In this document: one piece after another, positions 9,729-18,965 of the stretch
Layout: each line of letters opens with the position of its first letter
Numbering within the stretch: the first letter of the stretch is position 1
NCBI GenBank assembly: GCA_020047785.1
Contig: JAIFNI010000252.1
Coordinates: forward strand, 1-35,457
From: Clostridia bacterium
GTDB lineage: Bacteria > Bacillota > Clostridia > DSM-8532
DNA: 35,457 nt
Reading direction: 5' to 3'
Position numbers and translations under genes: made by a program
The notes under the pieces: generated by a model
Told to the model about the DNA's origin: nothing
The model's input: the letters and a program-made list of their open reading frames with translations, nothing else
The model's database searches: none

Positions 9729-9775
9729 CCGGTTGGACGACATCAATCCCCGATGATGAAGGAAGTGCACCCAGC

Positions 9776-10840
9776 ATGAGAATTGAACGAATGGACATCG
9801 AAACGACCCATGTCCCCCTCAAACGCTCTTTCATCACGGCCCTGCGGGTGGTGAACGAGGCACATTTCATTATCCTGCGGCTGCACGGCGACGATGGTTC
9901 GATCGGATACGGCAGTGCTCCACCCACCGCCGCCATCACGGGAGAGACTCTTTCATCCATCGAAGGTGCGCTTCGGCAGCATATCGGACCGGCCATTCTC
10001 GGAATGGACATCGGTGAACTGGATGCCATCCTTGACCGAATCGACGGGGCGATGCCACGAAACACCAGCGCCAAGGCAGCCGCCGACATGGCGGTTCACG
10101 ACCTTTTCGGCAAATTCTTCGGGTTCCCGCTGGCTCGGTACTTTGGTGGGGCAACCGACTCGGTGGAAACGGACATCACGGTCAGTCTGCGCTCCCCCAA
10201 CGAGATGGGCGAGGAAGCGCTGGAATACCAAAAGCGCGGCTACACGGCCATCAAGGTGAAGGTGGGCAGGGACAGTCTGCTTGATATCGAGCGGATCCGT
10301 AGGGTTCGGGCGCAGATCGGACCCGCGGTCCGGCTCCGGATTGACGCGAACCAGGGCTGGAAACCCAAGGAAGCGGTCCGTACCATCCGTGCGCTGGAAG
10401 ACGCCGGATTCAACCCGGAATGGGTCGAGCAACCCGTGCAGGCGCAGGACGTCGAAGGGCTCCGTTTTGTCACGGAGCATGTGGGCACCCCGATCATGGC
10501 CGACGAGGCCCTGTTCTCCCCGGAAGACGCTTTCCGGTTGCTGGAAGCCCGCGCGGCGGATCTGTTCAACATCAAGCTGATGAAGTGCGGCGGGCTCCGC
10601 AACGCGCGGACCATCCATGCCATGGCCAAAGCCCGGGGCATAGACTGCATGGTGGGCTGCATGATTGAGAGCCGAATCGGCATTACGGCCGCCGCCCATT
10701 TCGCCTGCGGGCAGACCGGCATCCTCGCGGCAGACCTTGATGCAATCGATCTGATACAACCGGAGATCTTCGAAGGGGGCGTCAGCCTCACAGGAAACCG
10801 GGTTGTGCTTCCTGATGGAAACGGGCTGGGTATCGGATAA
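9776..10840 (+). CDS. L-Ala-D/L-Glu (dipeptide) epimerase, enolase superfamily
   Basis: RIERMDIETTHVPLKRSFITALRVV..., GYTAIKVKVGRD, LRIDANQGW, WVEQPV, MADEALF, NIKLMKCGG, GCMIESRIG: muconate-lactonizing/dipeptide epimerase motifs. Confidence 0.92.
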   Translation: MRIERMDIETTHVPLKRSFITALRVVNEAHFIILRLHGDDGSIGYGSAPPTAAITGETLSSIEGALRQHIGPAILGMDIGELDAILDRIDGAMPRNTSAKAAADMAVHDLFGKFFGFPLARYFGGATDSVETDITVSLRSPNEMGEEALEYQKRGYTAIKVKVGRDSLLDIERIRRVRAQIGPAVRLRIDANQGWKPKEAVRTIRALEDAGFNPEWVEQPVQAQDVEGLRFVTEHVGTPIMADEALFSPEDAFRLLEARAADLFNIKLMKCGGLRNARTIHAMAKARGIDCMVGCMIESRIGITAAAHFACGQTGILAADLDAIDLIQPEIFEGGVSLTGNRVVLPDGNGLGIG

Positions 10841-10849
10841 GGAGGGGTT

Positions 10850-11662
10850 ATGCAGACGGGAACCGCATGTCAAACCATCGTTCCTCTTTTTCGGGATCCT
10901 GACGCAACGAGCGAGCGGGTTGACGAGATGCTGTACGGCATGGCCGCTGAGGTCGGCCTCCGTTCGGCTGATGGGGAATGGGTACAAATCCGTACCCGTT
11001 ACGGGTATTCCGGGTGGGTGAAAGCTGATTGCCTGCTGGTCCCGGATATGCTGGACGACACATGGGAAACAAAGGCCAGGGTTCTCATTTCCCATGCATT
11101 TGCCGATTTGCTGTCCGATCCCCGGGAGGATGCGCCCCTCCTGCAAACGCTGACCAGAGGCTGTTTGCTTCGGGATCCGGAGGACCGGATCGGAAGGTGG
11201 AGTCTTGTCCGTCTTGTCGGCGGGGAAGCAGCCTGGGTCCCGACAAGTGCGCTGCTGACTCCTGAAAACAGGCCGGTTCCGGGAAGCGAGGCCTGGCGCG
11301 AACGGGTGGTGAATTCCGCCCTGGGCTATCTGGGAACGCAATACCGCTGGGGCGGGAAGAGCCCCAGCGGCATCGATTGTTCGGGACTGTCCTTCATGGC
11401 CTACTTCCTCAATGGCGTGACCCTTCCGCGTGACGCCGACGTTCAGCAGGATTTTCTCGCGCCCATAGCACGGGACAAGGCCAAGAAAGGCGACCTCCTC
11501 TTCTCACCCGGTCATGTGATGATTTGTCTGGGTGAGGGCAAGTATGTTCACGCAACCGGCCGCGAAGGCTATGTGATTGTGAACAGCCTTGACCCGATGG
11601 ATTCGGCTTATCGGGAGGACATTGACCGGAACTGTCGGGAAGCAGGCACACTCCGGATTTGA
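10850..11662 (+). CDS. NlpC/P60 family peptidase with SH3-like N-terminal domains (YkfC-like)
   Basis: YLGTQYRWGGKSPSGIDCSGLSFMAYFLNGVTLPRDADVQQ...GDLLFSPGHVMICLGEGKYVHATGREGYV: catalytic Cys/His NlpC/P60 motifs; RBS AGGAGGGG. Confidence 0.94.
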   Translation: MQTGTACQTIVPLFRDPDATSERVDEMLYGMAAEVGLRSADGEWVQIRTRYGYSGWVKADCLLVPDMLDDTWETKARVLISHAFADLLSDPREDAPLLQTLTRGCLLRDPEDRIGRWSLVRLVGGEAAWVPTSALLTPENRPVPGSEAWRERVVNSALGYLGTQYRWGGKSPSGIDCSGLSFMAYFLNGVTLPRDADVQQDFLAPIARDKAKKGDLLFSPGHVMICLGEGKYVHATGREGYVIVNSLDPMDSAYREDIDRNCREAGTLRI

Positions 11663-11713
11663 TGGAGCGTTCATGCCATTCAGGCCGATTTGTATGGAAG
11701 GAGTGGACCACGC

Positions 11714-13177
11714 ATGTTCAGAAAACCATTGAAACCGGAAAAACAGAGCCGACTCACTGTCATTCTGATATTCACAGCGGGCTTGATATGTGTGTTTGCT
11801 GCCGGATGCACCTCGAACGGCAGTCTGATGCCGACAGCAAATCCAACCTCTGCTGCTTCATCGACTTCAGCCACACAAGTCGGGGGAATATCGGCCACAG
11901 GCAACACCTCTGCAGACACCTCGCCGGCAGATGTGGAACCAACTCCCTCAAAATCAGACGAAACCGAATCTTCAGCCTCCCTCAATCCCATCGTCACGAC
12001 GGATGATCTGAACAAGCGCCTGCTGGCCAATCTGGATAAAACAACGGATGAAACCGTCCGCTATGTCTTTGAGCTCTCGCCCGACAACCTGAAGGTCGAT
12101 ACAACCTGGAAAGGCAGTTTCACTGGCGTTGGCAAAAAGGAGCTTCTTTCCATCATCCGGTTGAAAGGTGTTCCCCATGCAGGGGGTCTGGATTGTTCCG
12201 TCGCCGCTGTTTATGATGCGGAAAGCCTTTCATTGGCGAGTCAAACTGTTTTTCCTTACGATGAATGCAGCTTTTCCGTCTGTACGGATGACGGAGATCG
12301 CAGTTATCTGCTGTTCTCGGGTGCCACCACCTACCAAGGCAACAGCAATTATGTCCTTCATTTGTTGAATCCCGCTGCGAAGTGGAACAAAATGTCCATT
12401 CCGGCCTATGCCCCCTATGAGACACAAACCAATGGCCGACACAAATTCAAGCTGCTGTTGAAGGGCATTGTTGCCGTTTCAGATGCCATCTTCCCGACGG
12501 ATGGTTCCGCCAAGGACCCGAAATGGAAAACGAGCAGTTTCCTGAAATGGAATCCGACTGAAAAAACCTTGGAAGAATACACGCCGGAAAAATGGAACTT
12601 CCTCTGGATGAATGGCTTCCGGGAAGGGATTGAAGTTTCCAGAAACGGAAATTATGCCATCGTCACACGGGAATGGATCAGTGGCCGGGAATCGGGCGTG
12701 CTTCTTTATGATGTCGTGAATGACAGGCTCCTGAAGAATTACGATCTGCCCGCCATCGCGTATTCCGTCAGATGGGCGCCGGACAGTCTGAAAGCCGCAA
12801 TCGGCCAAACGACGAGTCAGTCGGAAAATCTCATAATCCTTGACGTGAAGTCTGCGGGAGAGAAAACGCTTCCGAATGGGGAAGCATTGCTTGCGCTTTT
12901 TAGCACCCAATCGGTCATACTTCCGTACAAGGTCGCGCCCGATCGCCCCGACCCGCAGATATCCTATTGTTCCTGGTCCCCAGACAGCAGCCGCGTACTT
13001 GCCTTCTACCAATGGACGGATGATACGGGCAGTCGGCAGAGCGGGACTTTTGTCTATATGATTTCCGATGGTTCAATCGACCATATCACGCAAAACCAGC
13101 CCGACTTGGCTGGGGGCCATCTGAAACCGACTGCTCCGGAGGGATTCGACTGGGATGCCCTGGGAAGTCCGCGATAA
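11714..13177 (+). CDS. Lipoprotein with TolB/PD40-like propeller segments
   Basis: Signal peptide with lipobox VFAAGC; repeats 'YSVRWAPDSLKAAIG' and 'ISYCSWSPDSSRVLAFYQ' resemble PD40 blades. Confidence 0.75.
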   Translation: MFRKPLKPEKQSRLTVILIFTAGLICVFAAGCTSNGSLMPTANPTSAASSTSATQVGGISATGNTSADTSPADVEPTPSKSDETESSASLNPIVTTDDLNKRLLANLDKTTDETVRYVFELSPDNLKVDTTWKGSFTGVGKKELLSIIRLKGVPHAGGLDCSVAAVYDAESLSLASQTVFPYDECSFSVCTDDGDRSYLLFSGATTYQGNSNYVLHLLNPAAKWNKMSIPAYAPYETQTNGRHKFKLLLKGIVAVSDAIFPTDGSAKDPKWKTSSFLKWNPTEKTLEEYTPEKWNFLWMNGFREGIEVSRNGNYAIVTREWISGRESGVLLYDVVNDRLLKNYDLPAIAYSVRWAPDSLKAAIGQTTSQSENLIILDVKSAGEKTLPNGEALLALFSTQSVILPYKVAPDRPDPQISYCSWSPDSSRVLAFYQWTDDTGSRQSGTFVYMISDGSIDHITQNQPDLAGGHLKPTAPEGFDWDALGSPR

Positions 13178-13218
13178 TGACTTTTTTACCAATGCCGTTG
13201 CAGACGGAAGCTGAAAAA

Positions 13219-13682
13219 ATGAAACTGCCCATAGGAGAGAATATCCGTGCTTTGCGTGTAGAACAAACTCAAAGAAGGGACTTCCTTTTTACAAGGGGCA
13301 GCGCCAGCTCATTGGCCTGATGTCACGGCGTAACAGAATCAAAGAAAGCATAGATATTCATACCTGTCTGCTGGAAAAGGAACCGGACGATATCCAAAAC
13401 TATGTCTCACTAGCATTAGCCTATCATTGTGCCGGAAAGAACGAGAAGGCCTGGAGTATTATCAGGAATGCGCTGATGCTGGCTCCCGGTCACGCATTGG
13501 TTCTCAATCTTGCCGGTGAAGTTCGAAGAAATCAGGGATTCAGAGAGGAAGCCATCGACTTCTTGCAAGAATCATTTGTCCGGGATCCGGAAATGGCGAA
13601 CAAAGGGTTTTCATCCTTCTTAATGATGAAAACCCTGGTGGTCCTAACAAGGTTGTGCCAAAAGGTGATAACATGGCGCTGA
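13219..13682 (+). pseudogene. Probable remnant of an HTH-TPR regulator
   Basis: A short ORF starts MKLPIGENIRALRVEQTQ (typical beginning of an Xre HTH), stops at 13320, then an overlapping ORF (13320-13682) carries TPR-like NYVSLALAYHCAGKNEKAWSIIRNALMLAPGHALVLNLAGEVRRNQGFREEAIDFLQ. The HTH core is missing. Confidence 0.55.
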
Positions 13683-13903
13683 TTGATTAGTTTGTTGGCG
13701 CTATTTCTCCGTAATAAATCACTTTGCCACCTTCTCATTGGAATCCTGTAGTAAATTAATATTCTGCTTTCCAGCCAGCCAGTCAGTCGATATCAATATA
13801 CCAGATCATTATTAAACGTCTCAAACCGAGCCATGTTTGACAAATTCATAGATACACAATATGATGTATATATCATAATGAGTTTGGGGAGAATTGTTGA
13901 TCC

Positions 13904-14256
13904 GTGTTTGAAGTCGAATATTATCGAACTGAAAACGGTCAAAGACCCATTGAAGAATTCATTGATAGCTGGATCAAAAGATGCAGGGGAAAGTATTCAG
14001 ACAGATAAGCCTTCTAAAAGAACATGGACATCTGCTGGGAGAACCATTCTCGAGCCTGCTTGACAAAGGTATATATGAATTGAGGGTCCAACAATCAAAC
14101 AATATTGTCCGGATATTGTACTTCTTTATCCGAGACCGAAAGATTGTTTTGAAACATGGATTTACAAAGAAGACACAGAAAACGCCACCAGGAGAAATCG
14201 AACGTGCAAAAAAGTACAAGACTGATTATGAAAGAAGGGATATCAATCATGGATGA
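13904..14256 (+). pseudogene. HigB/Gp49-like (RelE superfamily) toxin, frameshifted
   Basis: Frame 1 (from GTG 13904): VFEVEYYRTENGQRPIEEFIDSWIKRCRGKYSDR*. The +1-shifted frame continues QGKVFRQISLLKEHGHLLGEPFSSLLDKGIYELRVQQSNNIVRILYFFIRDRKIVLKHGFTKKTQKTPPGEIERAKKY. Adding one base near 13969 restores IDSLDQKMQGKVFRQISLLKEHG. Confidence 0.83.
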
Positions 14257-14521
14257 CTTTGAACTGCACTTGAACAAGAAAATGCAGGATCCGGATTTCA
14301 AGGCTTCCTGGGATGCTTTGGAGGCAGAATACAGTCTTATCAATGCGCTGGTCAAGGCTAGAAATTCAGCAGGACTTACTCAACAGCAACTTTCGGAAAA
14401 AATCGGTATCAATCAGGCTGTCTTGAGTCGAATCGAAACAGGCAAGGCAAATCCTAGTATTGGAACGCTGCAAAAATTGGCTAAAGGGCTGGGTAAGAAA
14501 CTGATAATTGATTTTCAGTAA
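14249..14521 (+). CDS. HigA-like Xre-family antitoxin
   Basis: MDDFELHLNKKMQDPDFKASWDALEAEYSLINALVKARNSAGLTQQQLSEKIGINQAVLSRIETGKANPSIGTLQKLAKGLGKKLIIDFQ: complete HTH_3 domain, overlaps the toxin end. Confidence 0.92.
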   Translation: MDDFELHLNKKMQDPDFKASWDALEAEYSLINALVKARNSAGLTQQQLSEKIGINQAVLSRIETGKANPSIGTLQKLAKGLGKKLIIDFQ

Positions 14522-15012
14522 AGTGTCCAAAATAGATACTGACCGTCACCTGAAACATTGAACGAAATGGCTTTGGGCTTGATTTGTGACGGAAGCAACC
14601 AACCGACCTTTATGTTTGCGGATTCAACCGACCTTTTCTGATGGTAGGGTAACTAGGACGACCGAAAACCGATTCCAGTACCACGAGGCAAGGAATGATT
14701 GTCCTTACACCTAACCAAATGGAAGAGAGCCAGTTACTTTGAACGAATCCACTCAATGAAACCGCATTCTGGCGTTCGACATTGCCGAATATCAACGCAT
14801 TCATGATACAATCATCTGAGCTCCAAAGCCCCTCTCAAAAAATCACTTGTCTGGATGGACAACCATATGAAATCATTCGGGATGAAACTAGTCGCACTGA
14901 TACTGAGACTCACACTGATGGAACAGACCACCCCGGCATCCGGCGCGACACAGGTTGCCGCAAAGAACCTGGCAGAGAGGTAGCGCACCCAAAAACTTAC
15001 AGGAGATAAAAA

Positions 15013-16491
15013 ATGGAACAAATATATCGGGAATATGCCGCCGGCAGCGGCTCTATGGCATATGGTCTCTTCGATGCCACGGATGTACTGAGAAGAAAGT
15101 ACCGTTCTGTCATAGACCGTGGCACAATACCCATCCCGCCGCAACCCATCAAGTTTCAGCTAGACGCTACTGGACTCGCAGACATGCTTTCTGCCTGTAC
15201 GAGTGAAAAATTGACGGCACTAGGAGAATTATTTCATCTGAGGCCCTGCAAAAAGCCCGCACAAGTTGTCCAACTGATTCCTCCGCTTTCCGATTTATTC
15301 GAAAAGATTCTGGACCAGGCCGATTCGACTCTTTTTGCGTTTCTCAATCAGTTAGCCGCTTCACCGGTTCTGCAGCTTCCTCCGTCATCAGCACAAAAGC
15401 CGCAGATACGTTACTTGCTGCACCACGGCTTTTTATTTCACGGTGTACCGAAGGGTGAAAAGGGGGCATTGTGGGTCCTGCCGGCAGAATTCCGGGCACA
15501 GGTTCTTCAGAACGGTATTCCCGCCAGAATGGAAAGACGGCGCCTGAACGATGCGATATGTGCTATGGGTACAGGAATCCTGTGCCATTATGGCGTTGTT
15601 GGAGAATGTGCCTTTGACGAAATGCTGGAGAAACTTGTTTCGCTGTTCAGGAAAAACGAAAAGACCGTTCAGGTTCCTGTCGCGCATGTCGCAATGACAA
15701 CACTGGAGTTTGAACGGGGTTGCGTGTGGTTGTCTGATATACAGAAGGAAAAATCGGTTTCAGATGACAGGAAAACGAGTGTCGAATCTAAATTGAACGA
15801 ACCTGAGTGGCGTGAAACTGGATCAGCCAATCATATACGGAATGTCATACGACTATATGCGGAAACAAGTGGTCGCATCCGTTATCTCAGCTTCCTGTCT
15901 CCCCCATATGGACTTTTCTTCTGTCATGGGCAAGTCCATGATCCCTATTCCATTCATGACGAACAGTTTTGGGCGCGGGAACCTGGTTTTCGCCCGCTGT
16001 CATGCAATGATGCATTGAATGGCATGCAGTTGGATGCCATTGTAAAAATAAGCATGGCCCAATACTTTGAGCGAACGCTGCGGATGAACCAGTTGAAGGC
16101 AAAGCTCCTGGTTGATGAGTGGACTTTCCTTATCAGAAACGGAGAGCAACCATTACCATCTACCCAACGTATCATCGGACAATTGGACATGATGGATCAA
16201 ATGCAGCTGGTTGAGCTGATGAAGCATGCTTCCATGCATTTTATGAACGATCTGCATCAATGGGCTCTCCGGGGAAACACAGCAATGGAAGTGTTCAAAA
16301 AAAATGAATCCATTGCTGGCAAGGATACACCGGAAGTAACTCGCGCAATGGAATCAGCAAGGATGTCCTCCACGACCGAATCCTCAGCCCCCTCCGGAAC
16401 GCTACGATTGGGATCCAAACCGGGACGCAACGACCTCTGCCCGTGCGGAAGCGGGAAAAAATACAAAAAATGCTGCGGTATGTCAATTTAG
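15013..16491 (+). CDS. SEC-C metal-binding domain protein of otherwise unknown function
   Basis: C-terminus PGRNDLCPCGSGKKYKKCCGMSI is a canonical SEC-C motif; the ~460-aa remainder is unassigned. RBS ACAGGAGATAAAAA. Confidence 0.88.
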   Translation: MEQIYREYAAGSGSMAYGLFDATDVLRRKYRSVIDRGTIPIPPQPIKFQLDATGLADMLSACTSEKLTALGELFHLRPCKKPAQVVQLIPPLSDLFEKILDQADSTLFAFLNQLAASPVLQLPPSSAQKPQIRYLLHHGFLFHGVPKGEKGALWVLPAEFRAQVLQNGIPARMERRRLNDAICAMGTGILCHYGVVGECAFDEMLEKLVSLFRKNEKTVQVPVAHVAMTTLEFERGCVWLSDIQKEKSVSDDRKTSVESKLNEPEWRETGSANHIRNVIRLYAETSGRIRYLSFLSPPYGLFFCHGQVHDPYSIHDEQFWAREPGFRPLSCNDALNGMQLDAIVKISMAQYFERTLRMNQLKAKLLVDEWTFLIRNGEQPLPSTQRIIGQLDMMDQMQLVELMKHASMHFMNDLHQWALRGNTAMEVFKKNESIAGKDTPEVTRAMESARMSSTTESSAPSGTLRLGSKPGRNDLCPCGSGKKYKKCCGMSI

Positions 16492-16505
16492 GCAGGAGGT
16501 ATTTG

Positions 16506-18827
16506 ATGATGCAAGGAGTTTCTGAAACTGAGGTTCATTTTCATGTAATGCTTCCTGATGAATTCGAACCGACGCTTATGGGAGCCGAAGCAACATCAGA
16601 TATCGAAGCATGCCATGAAAATGCGAACACCAGGGTTCCTGTTTCCCGGGAGAATGCAGACATCAACTGGAAATCCATGCTCATTGGGATGCTTCCCCCC
16701 GAAGCGGTTCTGAATTTCCATCTCGATCATGACAGAGGGTTCATAGTCCTTTACCCGACCGTTGTCATGAAGAACCGTATCTGGCGATTGGACAACCTCA
16801 ATGGAAGAACAGAGAAAGATATGTTCTTTCTGAATATGGTACAGGACTACTTGAAATTTACATTGACTTCCTATGGGTTTCGACCGTCAGAATATTATCC
16901 AGGCCTTCTGACCATGCATCTTGACCACAATTCCCTACTTCTGGACTTCCTGCTGGAAAAAATCCCGGATATGATGCGGTTGGGAACCGTATTCTATACC
17001 GACAGCTTCAAGAAAAAGATGGTGCGGAAGCGCCTGAATTTGTCTGTCCGATGGAATGACGGGAACTTGGAAAGTCTTTTGGAATGCACGTTCTCCTATG
17101 ACGGGGACCTGGACGCAGAGGACTTGTCCGAACTGCTTGATACGGTCGGCGATATCGAAGCGATCCGGTACCACGTCCTGAGAAATGGTGGCTTTGTTGA
17201 TCTGCGTGCCCGTAATGTCATGGAAACGCTCTTGTTTCTCAAACGACTCGGCATCACGGAGAAGGAGCTGGAGGAGCGTCGGATTCAACTTCCGAGATGT
17301 GATGTGCCTTGGTTTGCAGATCAGCTTCAGCATGCAAACGCCATCGGTGTGGCTGATCTCGGCGGATTGGACGCGGAGGCGTTGAAAAGGAAGATCCTGG
17401 ACTTATCCCATGTGAATGACGGACTTCCCAAATCACTTCAGGCATCCCTGCGACCCTATCAGGAAGATGGATTTCGATGGATGAAGGCTCTGCATGCCGC
17501 AAAACTCGGAGGCATCCTGGCAGACGACATGGGACTTGGAAAAACACTGCAGGCCATTTCACTTCTGCTGTCCATACAGGAAGAGAAGGGAACGGTTTCT
17601 GCGCTCGTGGTGGTCCCGACGTCGCTGCTCGACAACTGGAAACGGGAACTGGCGCGCTTTGCGCCTACCCTTGAAGCGTTGTTGGTGACAGGTTCCATCG
17701 TTCAGCGAAATGAATTGAGGGCAGGATCGGATTCCACCGACACCCGCAACAGTTCGCAGTCGGGACCAGGTTGCATTTTCATCTCGACATACGGGCTTGT
17801 TTTGAATGACCTCGCCCACTATGAAAAGATGATGTTCGATGTCATCATTCTTGATGAAGCGCAGAAAATCAAAAACTTGAAAGGGAAAACAGCCACCTCA
17901 TTCTCCCGGCTCCAGAGCGAAAGTCGGTTTGCCCTGACCGGAACGCCGATGGAGAACAACTTGTCCGAATTGTGGTCCATCTTTCACTGGGCACTCCCTC
18001 CCTTGCTGAAGCATCATGCCGCTTTCAGGAAAAAATATACGAATGATTCCGGAGCGCGGCTGGAACTTCGATCCCGCATCCGCCCTTATCTCCTGCGCAG
18101 AATGAGAGTGGATGTGTTGACCGAACTTCCTGAAAAGACCGAAACCATTCTGCGCATTGAACTTTCGGATAAAGAGAAGGAGCTGTATCTGGCTTATCGG
18201 AACAAGGCACTTGAACTGCTGGAGGAAAAGACAGTATTCCAGGTTCTTCCGGTTCTGATGCGTCTGCGGCAGATATGCTGTCATCCGGGCATGTTCATGG
18301 AAACCTGGCAGAATTCATCGGAAAAGCTGGAGGAAGTGGTCGATCTGGTCGAATCCCTTTGGCAGGAGGGGAGAAAGACGCTGGTCTTCTCGCAATTCAC
18401 ACGCATGCTCGATCTCATCGCCGGTGCGATTGCAGCAAAAGGAATTCCCTTTGAGGCATTGGACGGTCGGACACCTTCCTCCGCCAGAAGCATGATCGTG
18501 GATCGCTTCGAGCATGGTTCTGCAGCAGTTTTTCTGATTTCGCTGAAGGCAGGCGGAACCGGTCTGAACCTTACTGCAGCGGATACAGTCATCCATTGCG
18601 ACCCCTGGTGGAACCCGAGTGTGGAGGAGCAGGCTACCGCCCGGGTCTATCGGATGGGTCAGAAACAGAACGTGCAGATTTTCCATCTTGTGGCGAAAGG
18701 CACGATTGAAGAACGTATTCAGGATGTGAAGCGGGATAAAGCGGAATTGATCAGCAGCATACTGGATGAGGACGAAGGAACCCGCAACCTGCTCACGGTA
18801 GAAAATCTTCGCTTTTTACTTGAATAA
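16506..18827 (+). CDS. SNF2-family DEAD/DEAH helicase
   Basis: LRPYQEDGFRWMKALHAAKLGGILADDMGLGKTLQAI, VVVPTSLLDNWKREL, VIILDEAQKIKN, ALTGTPMENNLSELWSIFHW, LVFSQFTRMLD, ISLKAGGTGLNLTAADTVIHCDPWWNPSVEEQATARVYRMGQ; start ATG 16506 with RBS GGAGGT. Confidence 0.96.
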   Translation: MMQGVSETEVHFHVMLPDEFEPTLMGAEATSDIEACHENANTRVPVSRENADINWKSMLIGMLPPEAVLNFHLDHDRGFIVLYPTVVMKNRIWRLDNLNGRTEKDMFFLNMVQDYLKFTLTSYGFRPSEYYPGLLTMHLDHNSLLLDFLLEKIPDMMRLGTVFYTDSFKKKMVRKRLNLSVRWNDGNLESLLECTFSYDGDLDAEDLSELLDTVGDIEAIRYHVLRNGGFVDLRARNVMETLLFLKRLGITEKELEERRIQLPRCDVPWFADQLQHANAIGVADLGGLDAEALKRKILDLSHVNDGLPKSLQASLRPYQEDGFRWMKALHAAKLGGILADDMGLGKTLQAISLLLSIQEEKGTVSALVVVPTSLLDNWKRELARFAPTLEALLVTGSIVQRNELRAGSDSTDTRNSSQSGPGCIFISTYGLVLNDLAHYEKMMFDVIILDEAQKIKNLKGKTATSFSRLQSESRFALTGTPMENNLSELWSIFHWALPPLLKHHAAFRKKYTNDSGARLELRSRIRPYLLRRMRVDVLTELPEKTETILRIELSDKEKELYLAYRNKALELLEEKTVFQVLPVLMRLRQICCHPGMFMETWQNSSEKLEEVVDLVESLWQEGRKTLVFSQFTRMLDLIAGAIAAKGIPFEALDGRTPSSARSMIVDRFEHGSAAVFLISLKAGGTGLNLTAADTVIHCDPWWNPSVEEQATARVYRMGQKQNVQIFHLVAKGTIEERIQDVKRDKAELISSILDEDEGTRNLLTVENLRFLLE

Positions 18828-18887
18828 GGATGATGATTTTCGCACCACAAGCCAGCCGATTCCCTGTTGGAAAGTCAAAACCCGCAC

Positions 18888-18916
18888 TTGTATTTCATAA
18901 AATTTAATTTTATAAT
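18888..18916 (+). promoter_or_regulatory. Sigma70-type promoter TTGTAT-N17-TATAAT upstream of the MFS gene
   Basis: -35 at 18888-18893, 17-bp spacer, perfect TATAAT at 18911-18916; the spacer/-10 carries the inverted repeat ATAAAATT-t-AATTTTAT. Confidence 0.72.
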
Positions 18917-18965
18917 ATATTTATTGAAGTGACGAATCCTGTTCCACTAATCAGGGAGGTCAGCG

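Noticed and set aside
9953-11341. 462-aa minus-strand ORF opposite epimerase and NlpC/P60
   Set aside because: Shadow ORF with no recognisable motifs; sense genes are well supported.
14610-14804. 64-aa minus-strand ORF as a gene
   Set aside because: No RBS or family resemblance seen; lies in decayed intergenic DNA.
15013-18827. DISARM or other named SNF2-containing defence system
   Set aside because: No methyltransferase, PLD nuclease or DUF1998 partner is visible; kept only as an uncharacterised pair.
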